45,000 nucleotides of DNA from Prorocentrum cordatum (lineage: Eukaryota; Sar; Dinophyceae; Prorocentrales; Prorocentraceae). Positions 28,886 to 39,926 of this stretch are shown piece after piece; positions within the stretch are counted from its first letter, which is position 1, and each line of letters starts with the position of its first letter. The stretch is from assembly GCA_963575745.1 (NCBI GenBank), contig CAUYUJ010012792.1, positions 175,343 to 220,342 of the forward strand, read 5' to 3'. The position numbers were made by a program, and so were the translations under genes. Below the pieces are notes generated by a model that was given only the letters and a program-made list of their open reading frames with translations, did not search any database and was not told the DNA's origin.

Positions 28886-29286
28886 CCCAGACCCCGTCGC
28901 GTCGTGACACAGTTGCGGCGCAAGGCTTTTGGCGGTGGTCGGCCTTGTGTTGGGGGCCCGGACCGGGCCCCAGGAGCGTCAGAAAAAGCAGGGGGTGAAG
29001 CACCGCTCGCTGGGAAGGGGACCAGGCTTCCACGGGTTAAGTCGGGCCTGTCCCTCCACAGGAGGGATACTCAAAAATAGTAACAAAAATAGTCTGGGGG
29101 CGATTTTTAGAAAATACTATTTTTGAGTAGTTGGGGAGTATTTTAGAGTATTTTTCTTTTTCGCCCAAAATCCCCCTGTAGGGGGACACGCCCGACTTAA
29201 GACAAGGGGTGAAGCACCGTTCGCTGGGAAGGGGACCAGACCTCCACGGGTCGACGTTGTGACAAAATCAGAAACGGCAGACCCTG
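28886..29286 (+). mobile_element. 187-bp TCCCAGAC-type element, copy E, interrupted
   Basis: Begins CCCAGACCCCGTCGCGTCGTGAC, continues GGGGGCCCGGACCGGGCCCC and AGCGTCAGAAAAAGCAG, and ends near GTCGACGTTGTGACAAAATC with GGCAGACCC. It is split by the TTAA element at 29037-29200. A 44-bp segment (GGGGTGAAGCACCG...CCACGGG) occurs on both sides of the insert. Confidence 0.65.
29037..29200. mobile_element. TTAA-bounded inverted-repeat element
   Basis: Starts TTAAGTCGGGCCTGTCCCTC and ends GGGGGACACGCCCGACTTAA; the terminal inverted repeats run about 30 bases. The interior has the perfect 15-bp pair TACTCAAAAATAGTA and TACTATTTTTGAGTA and is AT-rich. TTAA at both ends fits the piggyBac-type target site, but no transposase is present. 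Confidence 0.75.
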
Positions 29287-29918
29287 AAAACTTGGCGCCG
29301 CAATTTTTCCACCTGGCGTTTTTGCCAGGGCACGGATTCCAGGGCCCTCGCAAAGCGATCTGGCTCGACAACGTCTGCAGAGAGACAGTCGTGTTTTTTT
29401 CGCGACGTTCCTTTTCTTTCGCGACGTCGAATCTCAGGGGACGCCCTGGCCGTTAAAACACAGCGCCGCCGGTTTCGCTTACAGTGGTCGTCGCGCAGTT
29501 GTGTGTGGAACGCCGTGCGGCGCGGCGTTACGTTATGCCCCCCTCGCCCCCCCCCCCCCCCCATATCGCCCGTTATGGCGGAGAATGCAAAATGCGATCC
29601 TGGCGCGTGCGCAAGGGGCTTCGAGCTGCGGGTCGCTAAGGCGACTTCCCGCTGCGCGGAGCTGGGGCGCAGCCTGAGTGCGTCCCCTCTCAGGCTCTGT
29701 CTTGTCTCAGATCGATGTTTGACGGTCCTTCGTCCCGAAGCTGGCTTGTTTGGCAAAGGCTCCAGATGGCAACACTCCGCCGTCTGGGATCATTCCTTCG
29801 AGCCTGCCGGCTTCCTCAGGGCAGTCATGGTATATTGGCCCCGATGTAGGCATGTGTGGTGGCCCCCTGGCTGCCCAGCGAAATCTGTCCCCTCCCCTCC
29901 ATGTCCCATGTCCCATGT
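29287..29918. other. No recognised gene
   Basis: Contains a CCTGGC-GTTTTT-GCCAGG hairpin (29313-29330) and a C-run at 29549-29562. Frames on both strands lack recognisable domains. Confidence 0.5.
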
Positions 29919-30003
29919 CATCGTCGTCGTCATCGTCATCGTCGTCGTCCTTCTCGTCGTCGCCGTCGTCGTCGTCGCCGTCGTCGTCGTCGTTGTTGTC
30001 GTA

Positions 30004-30075
<72 letters not shown>
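29919..30075. repeat. CGT (GTC) triplet array
   Basis: Near-perfect CGT triplets, over 80 bases uninterrupted at the right end. Confidence 0.95.
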
Positions 30076-30217
30076 CCCAACTGTCGTTGTCGGCGGTGGC
30101 GCCGAGGAGATACGCAGAGTGATCCAGCAGAGCATCGAGCTGAGCAGCCAGTGCAGCGGCGCGCGCGCGCCCATCCGGCCCCCGAGAGGAGCGCCTGGTC
30201 AGGAGCGGGAGCGGGAA

Positions 30218-30317
30218 GCTGGGGAGGGAGGGAGGGAGGGAGGGAGGGAGGGAGGGAGGGAGGAGGAGGAGGAGGGGAGGAGGAGGAGGAGGAGGAGGAG
30301 GAGGAGGAGGAGGAGGT
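30218..30317. repeat. GGGA then GGA array
   Basis: AGGG tetramers (30220-30261) pass into GGA triplets. Confidence 0.92.
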
Positions 30318-31244
30318 GGAGCAGGATGTGGGGGGGGGCTAGGCCAGGGGGGCAGGACCATAATCATCAGGAGGAGGGCATGAGGGGGGGGGGAGGCAGG
30401 AGCATCGCAGAAGAAGGAGGGTCATCTGGGCGCTCACGGACATCGCCTGCGGCTTGGGGGCTAGGCCAGGGGGGCAGGACCGGAAGGAAGCAGGACGATG
30501 GCAGGAGGGGGAGGAGGCGGGGGAGGGAGGAGCATTGCATGAGACAGAGGATTATCTGGGCGCTTTACAAGCGGAAATAGTTTGCTTTGCCAAGCTCGCG
30601 GTACCGCGTGGGCACGATAGCACTGCAGCACAATATCATCAGCTCGACTCACAACCTCACGACTCACAAGCTCACGAGTGTGCTAGCTCGAAAACCGGCT
30701 GCGCAATCGCCCCACCTGCGCAGCCGCATCAGTCGAAAAGTTGCGGCAGCGGGAAAGTGAGCACGAGTTGTCTACTGGTGTGATGGCCAAGTGACCGTCA
30801 AGAGGTGGATCAGCACCCCCGCTCTTAGGACACCAGACAGACCTGATGAACCATCCGGCTGGCGCAGAGGGAGGTGGTTCATAATCCCACAACACTGGGG
30901 ACATGAAGCATGCCTGATGACCCACTCGGCTCCAGAGGGCGACGGATGATTGAAAGCGATGCGACGTCCCTCAAACTCCACCAGACGACCTCACCCGATG
31001 TCTCCCTCAACGGTGAGTCGAATGGGAATGCCATCACGAAGGAAAGACAATTGTGGTCGATGGGTGATCGCCTAGTTCCCGCACCATTGGACCAACCGTC
31101 ACGATGATCATAAGCGCAACGGCGGATGACCGACCAACCGCGATCCAGTGTGCACAGGCACCCCGCAGATCCAGAACCGCCGAAGGAGCGATTACTGCCG
31201 CTGCTGGCATGGTGGGGGGGGCGTTTCACACCCCCCAAAATCAA
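30318..31244. other. Mixed spacer, no confirmed gene
   Basis: The phrase GGGGGCTAGGCCAGGGGGGC occurs twice (about 30335 and 30457). From about 30580 the GC content falls. Two - strand frames (30981-30772 and 31259-30879) give ordinary-looking short products without recognisable domains. Confidence 0.4.
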
Positions 31245-31408
31245 GGGGAGAGGGGACATTCTGGACCCCCTCTGCGTCCCGGGAACATTATCCGGAGGGG
31301 TTCAGAGACCCCCGCCCTCCCGGGCCCCCCTGGATAATTTTCTGGAGGGATCCAGGATCCCCCCGCCCAGGAAAATTGTTCGAGGGGTCCAGAGTCCCCC
31401 CCCAGGCA
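31245..31408 (+). repeat. Array Z: G/C-rich 50-bp tandem units
   Basis: ATTTTCTGGAGGG/ATTATCCGGAGGGG and TCCAGAGTCCCCCC-type words recur three to four times, ending GAAAATTGTTCGAGGGGTCC. An inverted relative lies at 37715-37800. Confidence 0.7.
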
Positions 31409-31788
31409 ATGACGACGACTTCTTCTTCTTCTTCTCCTTCTTCTTCGACGACGACGACGTTATCGACGACGATGACGACGACGACGGCTGCGGCGGCGGC
31501 GGCGTTGGCGGCGGCGGCGGCGGCGGTGGCGGCGACGACGACGACGACGACGGACGACGGACGACGCACGGTTGCCACGACGACGACGCTGACGCCGACG
31601 CCGACGCCGCTGACGACGAGGATGAGGAGGAGGAGGAGGACGAAGACGACGACGCTGACGACGAATATGGACGTAGACGAAGACGAGCACGACGACGACC
31701 ACGACGACGACTACGACAGCGACGATGACGACGACGATGATGACGACGACGAGGACGCCTACGAGGACGACGACGACGATCGAGCCCT
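31409..31788. repeat. GAC triplet array
   Basis: GAC/GGC/GAT triplets with TTC and GAG sub-blocks; all frames open. Asp-rich or Arg-rich translations are not genes. Confidence 0.92.
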
Positions 31789-32295
31789 AGTGGGATCATA
31801 TTAAAGTTAAGTGGGGCCCAGGCCCTAGTGGGATCATATTAAAGCTGGATCGAGTACGAAGAGGATTCTAGTAAAGTTGGATCCAGCCCTTTACGCTTCT
31901 ATTAAAGATGGATCGAGTCTTCGTAGACTCGCATTAGAGCTGGATCCAAGTCTTTCAAGATTTGCATTGATGCTGGACCGAGCTTTAAAATTTCATCAGG
32001 CCGGAATTCGATGAGGGCTAGATCGAGCCTTCGTAGGGGTTTATTAGAACTGAATCCAGTTCCAGTAAGGTTTTCTTATAGCTGTGTGGAGCACCCGAAG
32101 AACTCCATCAGGGCTGGGTCTAGCCCTAGTAGGGTTCTGAGAGATTGACCGGCCCGTACAAGGATGTTATGACATGTGGATGGAGTCCCAGCATGATTCT
32201 GTTAGAGCTGGACCGAACCCTAGTAGGATTCGACTGGAGCTGGATCCAACCCTATAATAACGCAGTTGGAGCGAGATCCAACCTCGGTGGTATCG
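31789..32295 (+). repeat. 32-bp minisatellite, left array (about 16 units)
   Basis: The consensus unit is GAGCTGGATC(C/G)AGCCCTAGT plus AGGATTCTATTA. Units are 31-33 bases with occasional insertions. The same unit, same strand, forms 36895-37255. Confidence 0.85.
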
Positions 32296-32399
32296 AAGAC
32301 GCCTACGGCGAATCACCGCCGCCCCCTGCCTTTGTGGAAGCGTCTATGTGGCCGACCGTTGAGGCCAGACCTGCCAAGCTATCGGACCATATGTTCCCG

Positions 32400-33640
32400 G
32401 AATCGGTTTGGAAAGCCTTGGGGGAACACGTGGGCATTTTGACGGTCATCTTGGCCGCCTGGAGGCCATCTTGACCCTTTCGGGCCTTCTTGGAGGACGC
32501 CTGCCTCTTAGGGCCGCCTTGGGCCTCTTGGGCGATCTTTGGGGGCACTTGGGCTGTCTCGGGCCGTCGGAAGGCCGAACAACAAGCAAATGCCACAATC
32601 CTTCAAAAACTCATTAGAAATCAATGATTTTGGCCTTTTCGGGCCTTCCTGGAGGCCCTCTTGGAGGCCTCTTGGGCAGTCTTGGGCCATCTTAGTGCCA
32701 TCTTCGGCCGTCTTGGTGGGCCCCTGGCCCGTCCGACGCCGTCGGAAGCCGTTTGGGGGGGCCTTTCTGGGCCGACTTAGGGCCCTCTTGGAATGCTCCA
32801 GGGCCGTCTTGGAGGCCATCTTGGGCGTCTTGGAGGCCTCTTGGGTCGTCTTTGTGCCCTCTTGGGGCCGTCTTGGGGGCCTCTTGGGCAGTCCTGAGGC
32901 CATCTTGGAGGCCTCTTGGGCAATGTGGGGCTCTTGGGCCGTATCGGGCCGTCGGAAGGCCGAAACGAAGCAAATGTCAAATTCCTTCGAACACCTATGG
33001 GAAATCAGTGGTTTTGGCTTTTTCTGGCCTTCCTGGAGGCCCTCTTGGAGGCCTCTTGGGCCGTCTTGGGCCAGCTTCGAGCCAACTTCGGCCATCTTGG
33101 TGGGCTCCTGGCCCGTCTGACGCCGTCGGAATCCGTTTGGGGGGCCTTTCTGGGCAGACTTGGGGCCCTCTTGGGGTGCCCCAGGGCCGTCTTAGAGGCC
33201 ATCTTGGGCGTCTTGGAGGCCTCTTGGGTCGTCTTTGTGCCCTCTTGGGGCCGTCTTGGGAGCGGGCCTCGTGGGCAGTCCTGAGACCATCTTGGAGGCC
33301 TCTTGGGCGCTGTGGGGGCGATCTTGGGGGCCTCTTGGGCCGTCTTGGGTCGTCGGAAAGCCGAGAAGAAGCGAATGCCGAAATCCTTCAAAAACCTAAG
33401 GACATCAGTAATTTTGGCCTCTTCGGGCCCTCCTGGAGGACCTCTTGGAGGCCTCTTGGGCCGTCTTGGAGGCCTCTGGGGGGCCTCTTGGGCCGTCTTG
33501 GGCCGTCTTGGGCCGTCTTGGACTCTCTTGGGCCGTCTGGGAGGCCGTCTTGGACCATCTTGGGCGGACTTGGAGGCCATCTTGGACCATCTTGGAGTCC
33601 ATCTTGGGCTAGCGTGGCTATCTTGGCGCCATCTTGAGCC
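32400..33640 (+). repeat. TCTTGG-type repeat with a 390-bp higher order
   Basis: Ten- to eleven-base words (CCGTCTTGGAGGCC, CTCTTGGGC) repeat throughout. A larger unit with GGCCGTCGGAAGGCCGA then AAGCAAATG...TTCAAAAAC...TTTTGG starts at 32563, 32948 and 33347, a period of 385-399. Long open frames on both strands (Trp/Gly/Leu-rich or Lys/Pro-rich) follow the repeat. I do not call them genes, although expression is not excluded. Confidence 0.85.
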
Positions 33641-33902
33641 GTCATGGAGGACTTTTTTCCGGATTGATGTCCTTCCCGGGACCCCGGCGGGACGCGCCGT
33701 AGCCCCAGGGGGAGTTCTATTGGAAAAGAACCAAAACCAAAACCGAACTCGTCTAGCACGCCAGGCACCCCTGCGATGTATCGACAGGGGGCGGCGGATT
33801 CTATACAGCTGCCTTCGGCAAGTCCCGCCACCGTGCCAGCCCAGCACGCTCGGCGGCTCTCCTTCGAAGGGGCACTGGATGCCGTACTTGCGAGGGGTGA
33901 AC
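33641..33902. other. Unique spacer
   Basis: About 260 bases of non-repetitive sequence with a CCAAAACCAAAACC word at 33732-33745; no gene seen. Confidence 0.6.
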
Positions 33903-34016
33903 ATCATGATAACGATGATGGTGATGATGAGGATGATTATGATGATGGTGATGGTGATGGTGATGATGATGGTGATGATGATGATGATGACGACGACGAT
34001 GTTGATGATGAGGATG

Positions 34017-34073
<57 letters not shown>

Positions 34074-34145
34074 GTGGTGATGATGATGATGATGGCGATG
34101 GTGATGGTGATGATGATGCTGATGATGCTGATGCTGCTGCTGCTG

Positions 34146-34176
<31 letters not shown>

Positions 34177-34341
34177 CGGTGGCGACGATGATGATGGTGA
34201 TGCTGTTGATGATAACGATGGTGACGATGTTGATCATGCTGACGATGATGATGCTGCTGCTGATGCTGCTGCTGATGATGTTGATGATGACGATGCTGCT
34301 GATGCTGCAACTGCAGATGATGATGTTTATGATGGTGTTTG

Positions 34342-34387
<46 letters not shown>

Positions 34388-34425
34388 GGTGGTGATGATG
34401 ATGATGCTGATGCTGATGCTGATAC

Positions 34426-34499
<74 letters not shown>

Positions 34500-34503
34500 G
34501 TGA
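33903..34503. repeat. GAT array with GCT sub-blocks (left)
   Basis: GAT triplets with GCT, GGT and GAC variants. His-, Met- or Asp-rich translations are artefacts. Confidence 0.95.
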
Positions 34504-34542
34504 TGGAATGAGCGTGTTCTACCGCTGCTGGCGGAACACCGG

Positions 34543-34750
34543 GGGGGGGTCACTGGGGGTTCCCAACCCGTCCCCCCCCCTCGAAAACCGGGGGGGGGGG
34601 GGGTCACTAGAGGTTCGAACCCCTCCCCCCCCCCAGTCCATCATGAAAAGGGGGGGGGGTCACTACCGGTTCGAACACCCCTCCCTCCCCTCGAAAAACC
34701 GGGGGGGGGGGGGTCTCTACTGGTTCGAAGCCCCGCCCCCCTCGCCGCCG
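34543..34750 (-). repeat. Array E, left (inverted)
   Basis: Four units of CGAAAACCGGGGGGG plus GTCACTACCGGTTCGAAC plus a C-run. They are reverse complements of the units at 35611-35960. Confidence 0.8.
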
Positions 34751-34779
34751 GCTAACGATTCCCGCTCCTCGGGACAGTT

Positions 34780-35610
34780 GGACAATTGTGGGGATGCTGG
34801 GACAGTGGTGGGAACGGTGGTGGGAACGGTGGTGGTGGGGACAGTGGTGCGGGGACAGTGGGACGCGGACAGTGGTGGGGACGGTGGTGGTGGGGACAGT
34901 GGTGAGGGGACAGCGGGACAGTGGTGGGGACAGTGGGACAGTGGTGGGGACGGTAGTGGTTGGGGACGGTGGTGAAGGCGGTGGTGAGGACAGCGGTGGG
35001 ACAGTAGTACAGTGGGGAAGGTGGTGGGGATAGTGGGGACAGTGGGACAGTGATGGGGACAGTGGGGACGGTGGGACAGCACAGTGGGACAGCGGCGGGG
35101 ACAGTGGGACAGTGGTGGGTACAGTGGGGACAGTGGGACAGTGGTGGGGACCGTGGGGAAAGTGGGGAGAGTGGGACCGTGGTGGGACAATGGTGGGGAG
35201 AGTGGGGACAGTGAGACACTGGTGGGGGCACTGGTGGGGACAGCGGGGACAATGGTGGGAACAGTGGGGACAGTGGGACAGTGGTGGGGACGGTGGTGGT
35301 GGGGACAGTGGTGTGGGGGCAGTGGGAATGTGGTGGAAACAGTGGGACAGTGGAGGGTACAGTGGTGGTGGGGACAGTGGTGAGGGCGGTGGCGAGGACG
35401 GCGGTGGGACAATGGGACAGAGGTACAGTGGGAACAGTGGGACAGCGAAGTGGGACAGCGGCGGGGACAGTGGAACAGTGGGGACAGTGGGACAGTGGTT
35501 GGGGCCGTGGAGAAAGTGGGGAGAGTAGAACCGTGGTGGGAACAGTGGTAGGGACAGTGGGGACAGTGCGACAGTGGTGGGGGCACTGGTGGGGACAGTG
35601 GGGACGGTGG
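34780..35610 (+). repeat. GGGACAGTGG minisatellite
   Basis: About 830 bases of a ten-base unit with GTGGTGGGGACAGT variants. Longer blocks (for example GGGGCCGTGGAGAAAGTGGG at 35502 and its relative at 35147) repeat at about 355 bp, suggesting a higher-order duplication. Confidence 0.92.
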
Positions 35611-35965
35611 TGGCCCCCGGTTTTTTTGGAGGGGGGAGGGGGGTTTCGAACCGGTAGTGACCCCTCCCGGTTTTCCGGGGGAGGGGGGGGTTCGACCGGG
35701 TGACCCCCCCCGGTTTTCCGGAGGGGGGTGGCGGGGGGGTGGGGGGGGGTTCGAACCGGTAGTGAACCCCCGTTTTTTGGACGGGGGTGGGGGGGTTGTA
35801 GTGATCCCCCTCTGGTTTTTTTTGGGGGGGAAGGGACGGGGGGGCGTTCGAACCGGTAGTGACGTGACCCCCCCCGGTTTTTCGGAGGGGGGGGTTTGCC
35901 GTGGGGAAGGGAAGGGTGGGTTCCAGCAGGGGGGGATTTTCGGAGGGGGGGGGGGAACCCCGGGT
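35611..35965 (+). repeat. Array E, right
   Basis: Five to six units of CCCCCCGGTTTTTCGGAGGG plus G-run plus GTTCGAACCGGTAGTGAC. The palindrome GGTTCGAACC sits in each. Mirror of 34543-34750. Confidence 0.8.
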
Positions 35966-36019
35966 TCCAGAGGAAGAGGGGTGTAATTTTCCACAGTGCA
36001 GCGGCGGTGGATCACGCTC

Positions 36020-36021
36020 TC

Positions 36022-36095
<74 letters not shown>

Positions 36096-36147
36096 GTGAT
36101 GATGGTGATGCTGTTGATGATGATGTTGATGATGCTGATGATGATGC

Positions 36148-36196
<49 letters not shown>
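36020..36196. repeat. GAT array (right)
   Basis: Near-perfect GAT triplets with GTGAT and GCTGAT variants. Confidence 0.95.
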
Positions 36197-36199
36197 CGT

Positions 36200-36745
36200 T
36201 GGGATATCGTGGAGCCCTCTCAGGGGCTTGTTGGAGGCAGTTTCGAGGCCTCTTTGGGGCCTCTTGGGGCTCCTTGGAGGCCTCTTTGGGTCTCCTGGGG
36301 GCCTCTTCGAGCGGAAGGCTGGCATTGTCGGTTCGTGTTCCCCCTCTTGGGCCCCTCTTGGGGTCATCTTGGGTCGTTTTGGGCCTCTCTTGGGTCGTTT
36401 TGGGCCTCTCTTGGGCTGATTTGGGCGCCTCTTGGGTCATTTTGGGTCCGCCTGGGGGCCCTCTTGGGGCCTCTTGGGCCGTCTTGGGGCTGTCTTGGGG
36501 GCCCCTGGTGCCGTCTTGGAGAGTCGGAAGTTTGAAAAGGGGATAGCGTTATACACATCGAAAAGCACAATGCAAATAAATGATGTTTGCCTCTTGGGGC
36601 CCTCGTGGTTGTCCTAGTGGAGCGCTCTCGGGGCTTTTTTGGAGCTATCTTCGGCTGTCTTGAAGGGATCTTGGGCCATCTTGGCGACTTTGCTGGCCTC
36701 CCAGGTCCATCTTGGAAGCTATCTTGGGTATTTCGGACGCCTTGA
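36200..36745 (+). repeat. TCTTGG-type repeat, right array
   Basis: GGCCTCTTGGGGC and CGTTTTGGGCCTCTCTTGGG words in the same orientation as 32400-33640. A diverged higher-order unit end (GAGAGTCGGAAG...AATGCAAATAAATGATG) lies at 36515-36590. Confidence 0.8.
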
Positions 36746-36894
36746 AGACCGCCAGGGACGTGTCTGGGCGCCGACAGAGCCTCGGGAAGAGGCGGCGGCC
36801 CGGAGGGCGGGGGTCCCTCAGAAGATTACAGAAACCCTGCCAGACAGCACTTGGCGTTGTAGCACGCCTCAACGTGTCGGGTGTCACGTGGCGG

Positions 36895-37255
36895 GTGGCC
36901 CTTCGTGACATTCTCTTGGAGCTGAATTCAATCATAGTGGGATTCTATTAGAGCCCCTTGTAGGATTCTATTTGAACTGGGTCCAACCCCCATAGGATTG
37001 TGTTAAAGCTGGATTGAGACTTGGTGGGAGGACTTCATGAGAGCTGGATCAAGTAGCACTAAACCCAGCCCTTGGAGGGCTCTTTCAAAGCTGGATCGAG
37101 CTTCGCAGGGATTCTCACCCTGGTCGAACGCTCACAGGATACTTTTAGAGGTGGACCCAGCCCTAGTAGAAGGATCCTTTCAGAGCTGGACCGAGCCCTT
37201 GTAGGATTCTGCTGGAGCTGCACCTCGCCCCAGCGGTATTCTAACAGAGCCCGCG
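36895..37255 (+). repeat. 32-bp minisatellite, right array
   Basis: AGAGCTGGA(C/T)C(G/C)AGCCCT and GTAGGATTCTATT units as in 31789-32295, same strand, about ten units. Confidence 0.85.
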
Positions 37256-37275
37256 CCTCGCACGTGCTCCGGCAA

Positions 37276-37336
37276 CAGTTGCGCTGCCGCCGCCGCCAAC
37301 GTCTTCGCTGTCGTCGGCGTCGTCGTAGGCGTTGTG

Positions 37337-37382
<46 letters not shown>

Positions 37383-37443
37383 GCGTGGCCGTGGTTGTGG
37401 TCGTGGTCGTGGTCGTGGTCGTCGTGCGTTGGACGGCGTTCGA

Positions 37444-37499
<56 letters not shown>

Positions 37500-37504
37500 G
37501 CGTG

Positions 37505-37538
<34 letters not shown>

Positions 37539-37634
37539 TCGGGGTCGACGTCGGCGTCGGCGTCGGCGTCGGCGTCTGCGTGGGCGTGGTCGTGGTTGTG
37601 GTCGTGGTCGTGGTTGTCGTGCGTTGGACGGCGT

Positions 37635-37698
<64 letters not shown>

Positions 37699-37712
37699 TG
37701 GCCGCGGGGAGG
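37276..37712. repeat. CGT triplet array
   Basis: CGTCGT and CGGCGT triplets. Two sub-blocks each end TGCGTTGGACGGCGTTCG (37425 and 37620), so the array contains an internal duplication of about 195 bp. On the - strand this is the GAC array of 31409-31788. Confidence 0.92.
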
Positions 37713-37714
37713 GT

Positions 37715-37800
37715 CGGGACCCCTCGAGCAGTTTTTCGGTGGGGAGGGGGGAGGACCTTCCGAGTATTTTTTGCGGGGGGGGGGGGGGGGGGCGGGGGGA
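37715..37800 (-). repeat. Array Z, right (inverted relative)
   Basis: The reverse complement contains GAAAAACTGCTCGAGGGGTC followed by C-rich sequence and then the triplet array, as at 31373-31415. A G-run of 17 lies at 37775-37791. Confidence 0.6.
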
Positions 37801-37979
37801 GGGTCACTTGGAAAGGGGTTTCGAAGAGGGCGAGGAGGATCGCGCCAAAAAGCACGCGGAGCACGCGCGCGCCACAAAACTATTCACAGACGCGCGCGCG
37901 AGACGCACGCACGAGGTCAGTGTGCAAGCCTCGCGGGCGCGCCGTGGAACGCAGTTTGTCGTTACAATCCTTCATTCTC

Positions 37980-38146
37980 TCCTCCTCCTCCTCCTCCTCC
38001 TTTTCCTTCTCCTCTTTTCCTCCTCCTCGTCGTCCTCCTCCTCGTCGTCGTCGTCGTCCTCCTCATCCTCCTCCTCCTCCTCGTCCTCCTCCTCCTCCTC
38101 TCCTCCTCCTCCTCCTCCTCCTCCTCCTCCTCCCCCTCCTCCTCCC
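37980..38146. repeat. CTC array with CGT sub-block
   Basis: Pyrimidine-rich CTC with a CGTCGTCGT insertion near 38044-38055. No gene is seen between 37801 and 38393 apart from this. Confidence 0.92.
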
Positions 38147-38393
38147 CCCTGAAAGCCCTTCGAATGTTTCCTTTCTCCCCTGGCCTCTCCCGAGGCGCCG
38201 CTTGTCCAGAATTCCGATTCGAATCTGGCACTGGCGACGAAGACCCCCCAGGCGGCCAACACAATGCGAACGTCGTCGATGCCCCTCTCTCCTCAGGGGG
38301 CCTTTTGCAGGCCTCCAGCAAAAGTGCCCAAACTGTCCAGAAATCTCGGCCTTCCGTCCTCCTCCTCGCCTTGTCCCCCCACTATTCCTCACT

Positions 38394-38470
38394 CCTCACT
38401 CCTCACTCCTCCTCCTCCTCCTCCTCCTCCTCCTCCTCCGGCTGCTCCTCCTCCTCTCCTCGCTCTTCCT
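38394..38470. repeat. CTCACTC then CTC array
   Basis: CTCACTCCTCACTCCTCACT followed by CTC triplets. Confidence 0.9.
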
Positions 38471-39105
38471 CTTCCCCTGCCTTCAGGTCCCCAGATGAAT
38501 GAGCGCACCGGGCACGTGTGCGGTCCGGCCTTCTGACGAAATTGGAGAGAAGAAGACAGAAGCAGACATATTGCCAGGATGCTGCACTGGATACATGGAT
38601 GTGAGCAGGATCAGAATCATGTGCAACAAATACATCAGAACGAGAGCGCACTTCCAGGGAGCGTCCGAAGTGGAACAGCGACCACGGACCTGCGGCGCGG
38701 AAGTGGAAGTGGAACGGAGCCTGGCCGAGATGTCTGGGGAGGACCATCGTGTCTCCAAAACCCCAGTTTCGGAGCACCCAGGGGGGACAATTTAGAGCAT
38801 CTTGCCGTATGGACGTCAGTATGCAGAGGGCGATGACGATGATGATGTTGATGTTTGCGATGTTGGTGTTTACGAGGATGATGATGATGATGATGATGAT
38901 AATGATCACTGTCCGCCTGCCGGTCTCTTTGCGTGTAGAGCGAGGACGACCATCATGCGGATGATGGAGTATATGAGGGTGATGATCATGAGGCTTGGAC
39001 ACGACCGTTTTCCCCCAAGCATTGCGTGCAACTGCGGCCACTGCGGACGAGTTGTGTCCCCCACGACTGGTCTGCACCCCGGGCCGCGCACGCAGGCCGC
39101 CACCC
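38471..39105. other. Downstream of the transposase gene; GAT array, no gene
   Basis: GAT triplets at 38827-38905. Elsewhere mixed sequence without a recognised coding region. Confidence 0.6.
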
Positions 39106-39327
39106 TCACTTCTCTGCCGCCGCTGGGGCGTCCTCTGCGTCCTCCGGGAGGGGCTTCCCCAGGGCTTTCTGGAACGCCTTCGGGTCCATGGAGTCAACGA
39201 CATGCCCGAGGTACCGGCGCACCGCCTCGAAAGTCCCCGCTGCCCCTGGGCGCCGAAGGCCCCAGGCTCTGGAGAGGAAGTTGCTCCCTGCGTGCGCGGC
39301 GTTGTGCAGGCCCCCCGTCCGCCTGAG
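39106..39327 (-). CDS. Transposase-like gene, predicted last exon
   Basis: Seventy-three codons end at a stop at 39106-39108. The peptide [20 protein letters not shown] then WGLRRPG and [20 protein letters not shown] resembles the C-terminal helices following the third catalytic position in IS1595/ISXO2-like proteins (pattern H-x-N-A-x-A-x-x-F-L-x-R-x-x-G-L). A CAG acceptor just upstream keeps phase 0 with the donor at 39926. The distance from the catalytic KR to the LHNAA helix then fits the family. The spliced junction is my prediction. Confidence 0.6.
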   Translation of the reverse strand, partial: LRRTGGLHNAAHAGSNFLSRAWGLRRPGAAGTFEAVRRYLGHVVDSMDPKAFQKALGKPLPEDAEDAPAAAEK

Positions 39328-39500
39328 CTGCCTGGCCGGGGCACCTGAAGAAACGCGTGCCCCAGACATGCTTCCGTTGGAGGAGGAATCCCTGTGAGAG
39401 TATGACCACTGTGTGTGTGTGTGTATGTGTGTGTGCGTGTGCGTGTGCGTGTGCGTGTGTGTGTGTCTGTGTGCGTGTGCGTGTGTGCGTGCATGCGTGC

Positions 39501-39533
<33 letters not shown>

Positions 39534-39557
39534 CGTGTGTGTGTGTGTGCGTGTGTG

Positions 39558-39597
<40 letters not shown>

Positions 39598-39926
39598 TGT
39601 GCGTGTGTGTGTGGGTGGAGGGCGAGGACCCCGAGGGGCCCACGTACGCGGGCAGCCTCACCGCCGCCTGGGTCTTTGTGTGGAGGGGGGGGCCACGGAA
39701 AACGCCACGGCGTGCGATGGGCGGGGGGGGGCCGGGGCATGGCTAAGTCTGGGCACCTGTGCGCACCCGCCCTACTGGCGACGCCAGCGCCGCCGGTGCA
39801 CAGGCCCGGGCCGCGCGCAACCGACGCACACTGGCGTGCTTGAGCCCCAGGGCGGCCACAGACAGGCGCCGCGACGAAGGCTTGCCTCGCCCCCCCGCGC
39901 CCCCCGGCACTACACGGCGGGCTTAC
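39328..39926 (-). other. Predicted 599-bp intron carrying a TG array
   Basis: Donor CGC/GTAAGC at 39927/39926 and acceptor GGCAG/CTC at 39328/39327, both phase 0. The intron contains the TG/TGCG microsatellite at 39409-39617. Neither site has transcript support here, and other acceptors are possible. Confidence 0.5.
39409..39617. repeat. TG/TGCG microsatellite
   Basis: GTGTGC and TGCGTGCG words, about 200 bases, within the predicted intron. Confidence 0.95.

Noticed and set aside
32508-34237. Long frames with repeated Trp/Gly/Leu or Lys/Pro/Gln motifs over the TCTTGG repeat
   Set aside because: Both strands are open and mirror the DNA repeat; no non-repeat coding flank or motif supports a gene, though expression cannot be excluded.
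34640-35770. GGTTCGAACC words resembling a tRNA T-arm
   Set aside because: They repeat within array E and no acceptor or anticodon arm can be folded around them.
39357-39661. Coding continuation KHVWGTRFF near the TG array as part of the transposase
   Set aside because: It is in a different frame from the well-fitting last exon and runs into the microsatellite.
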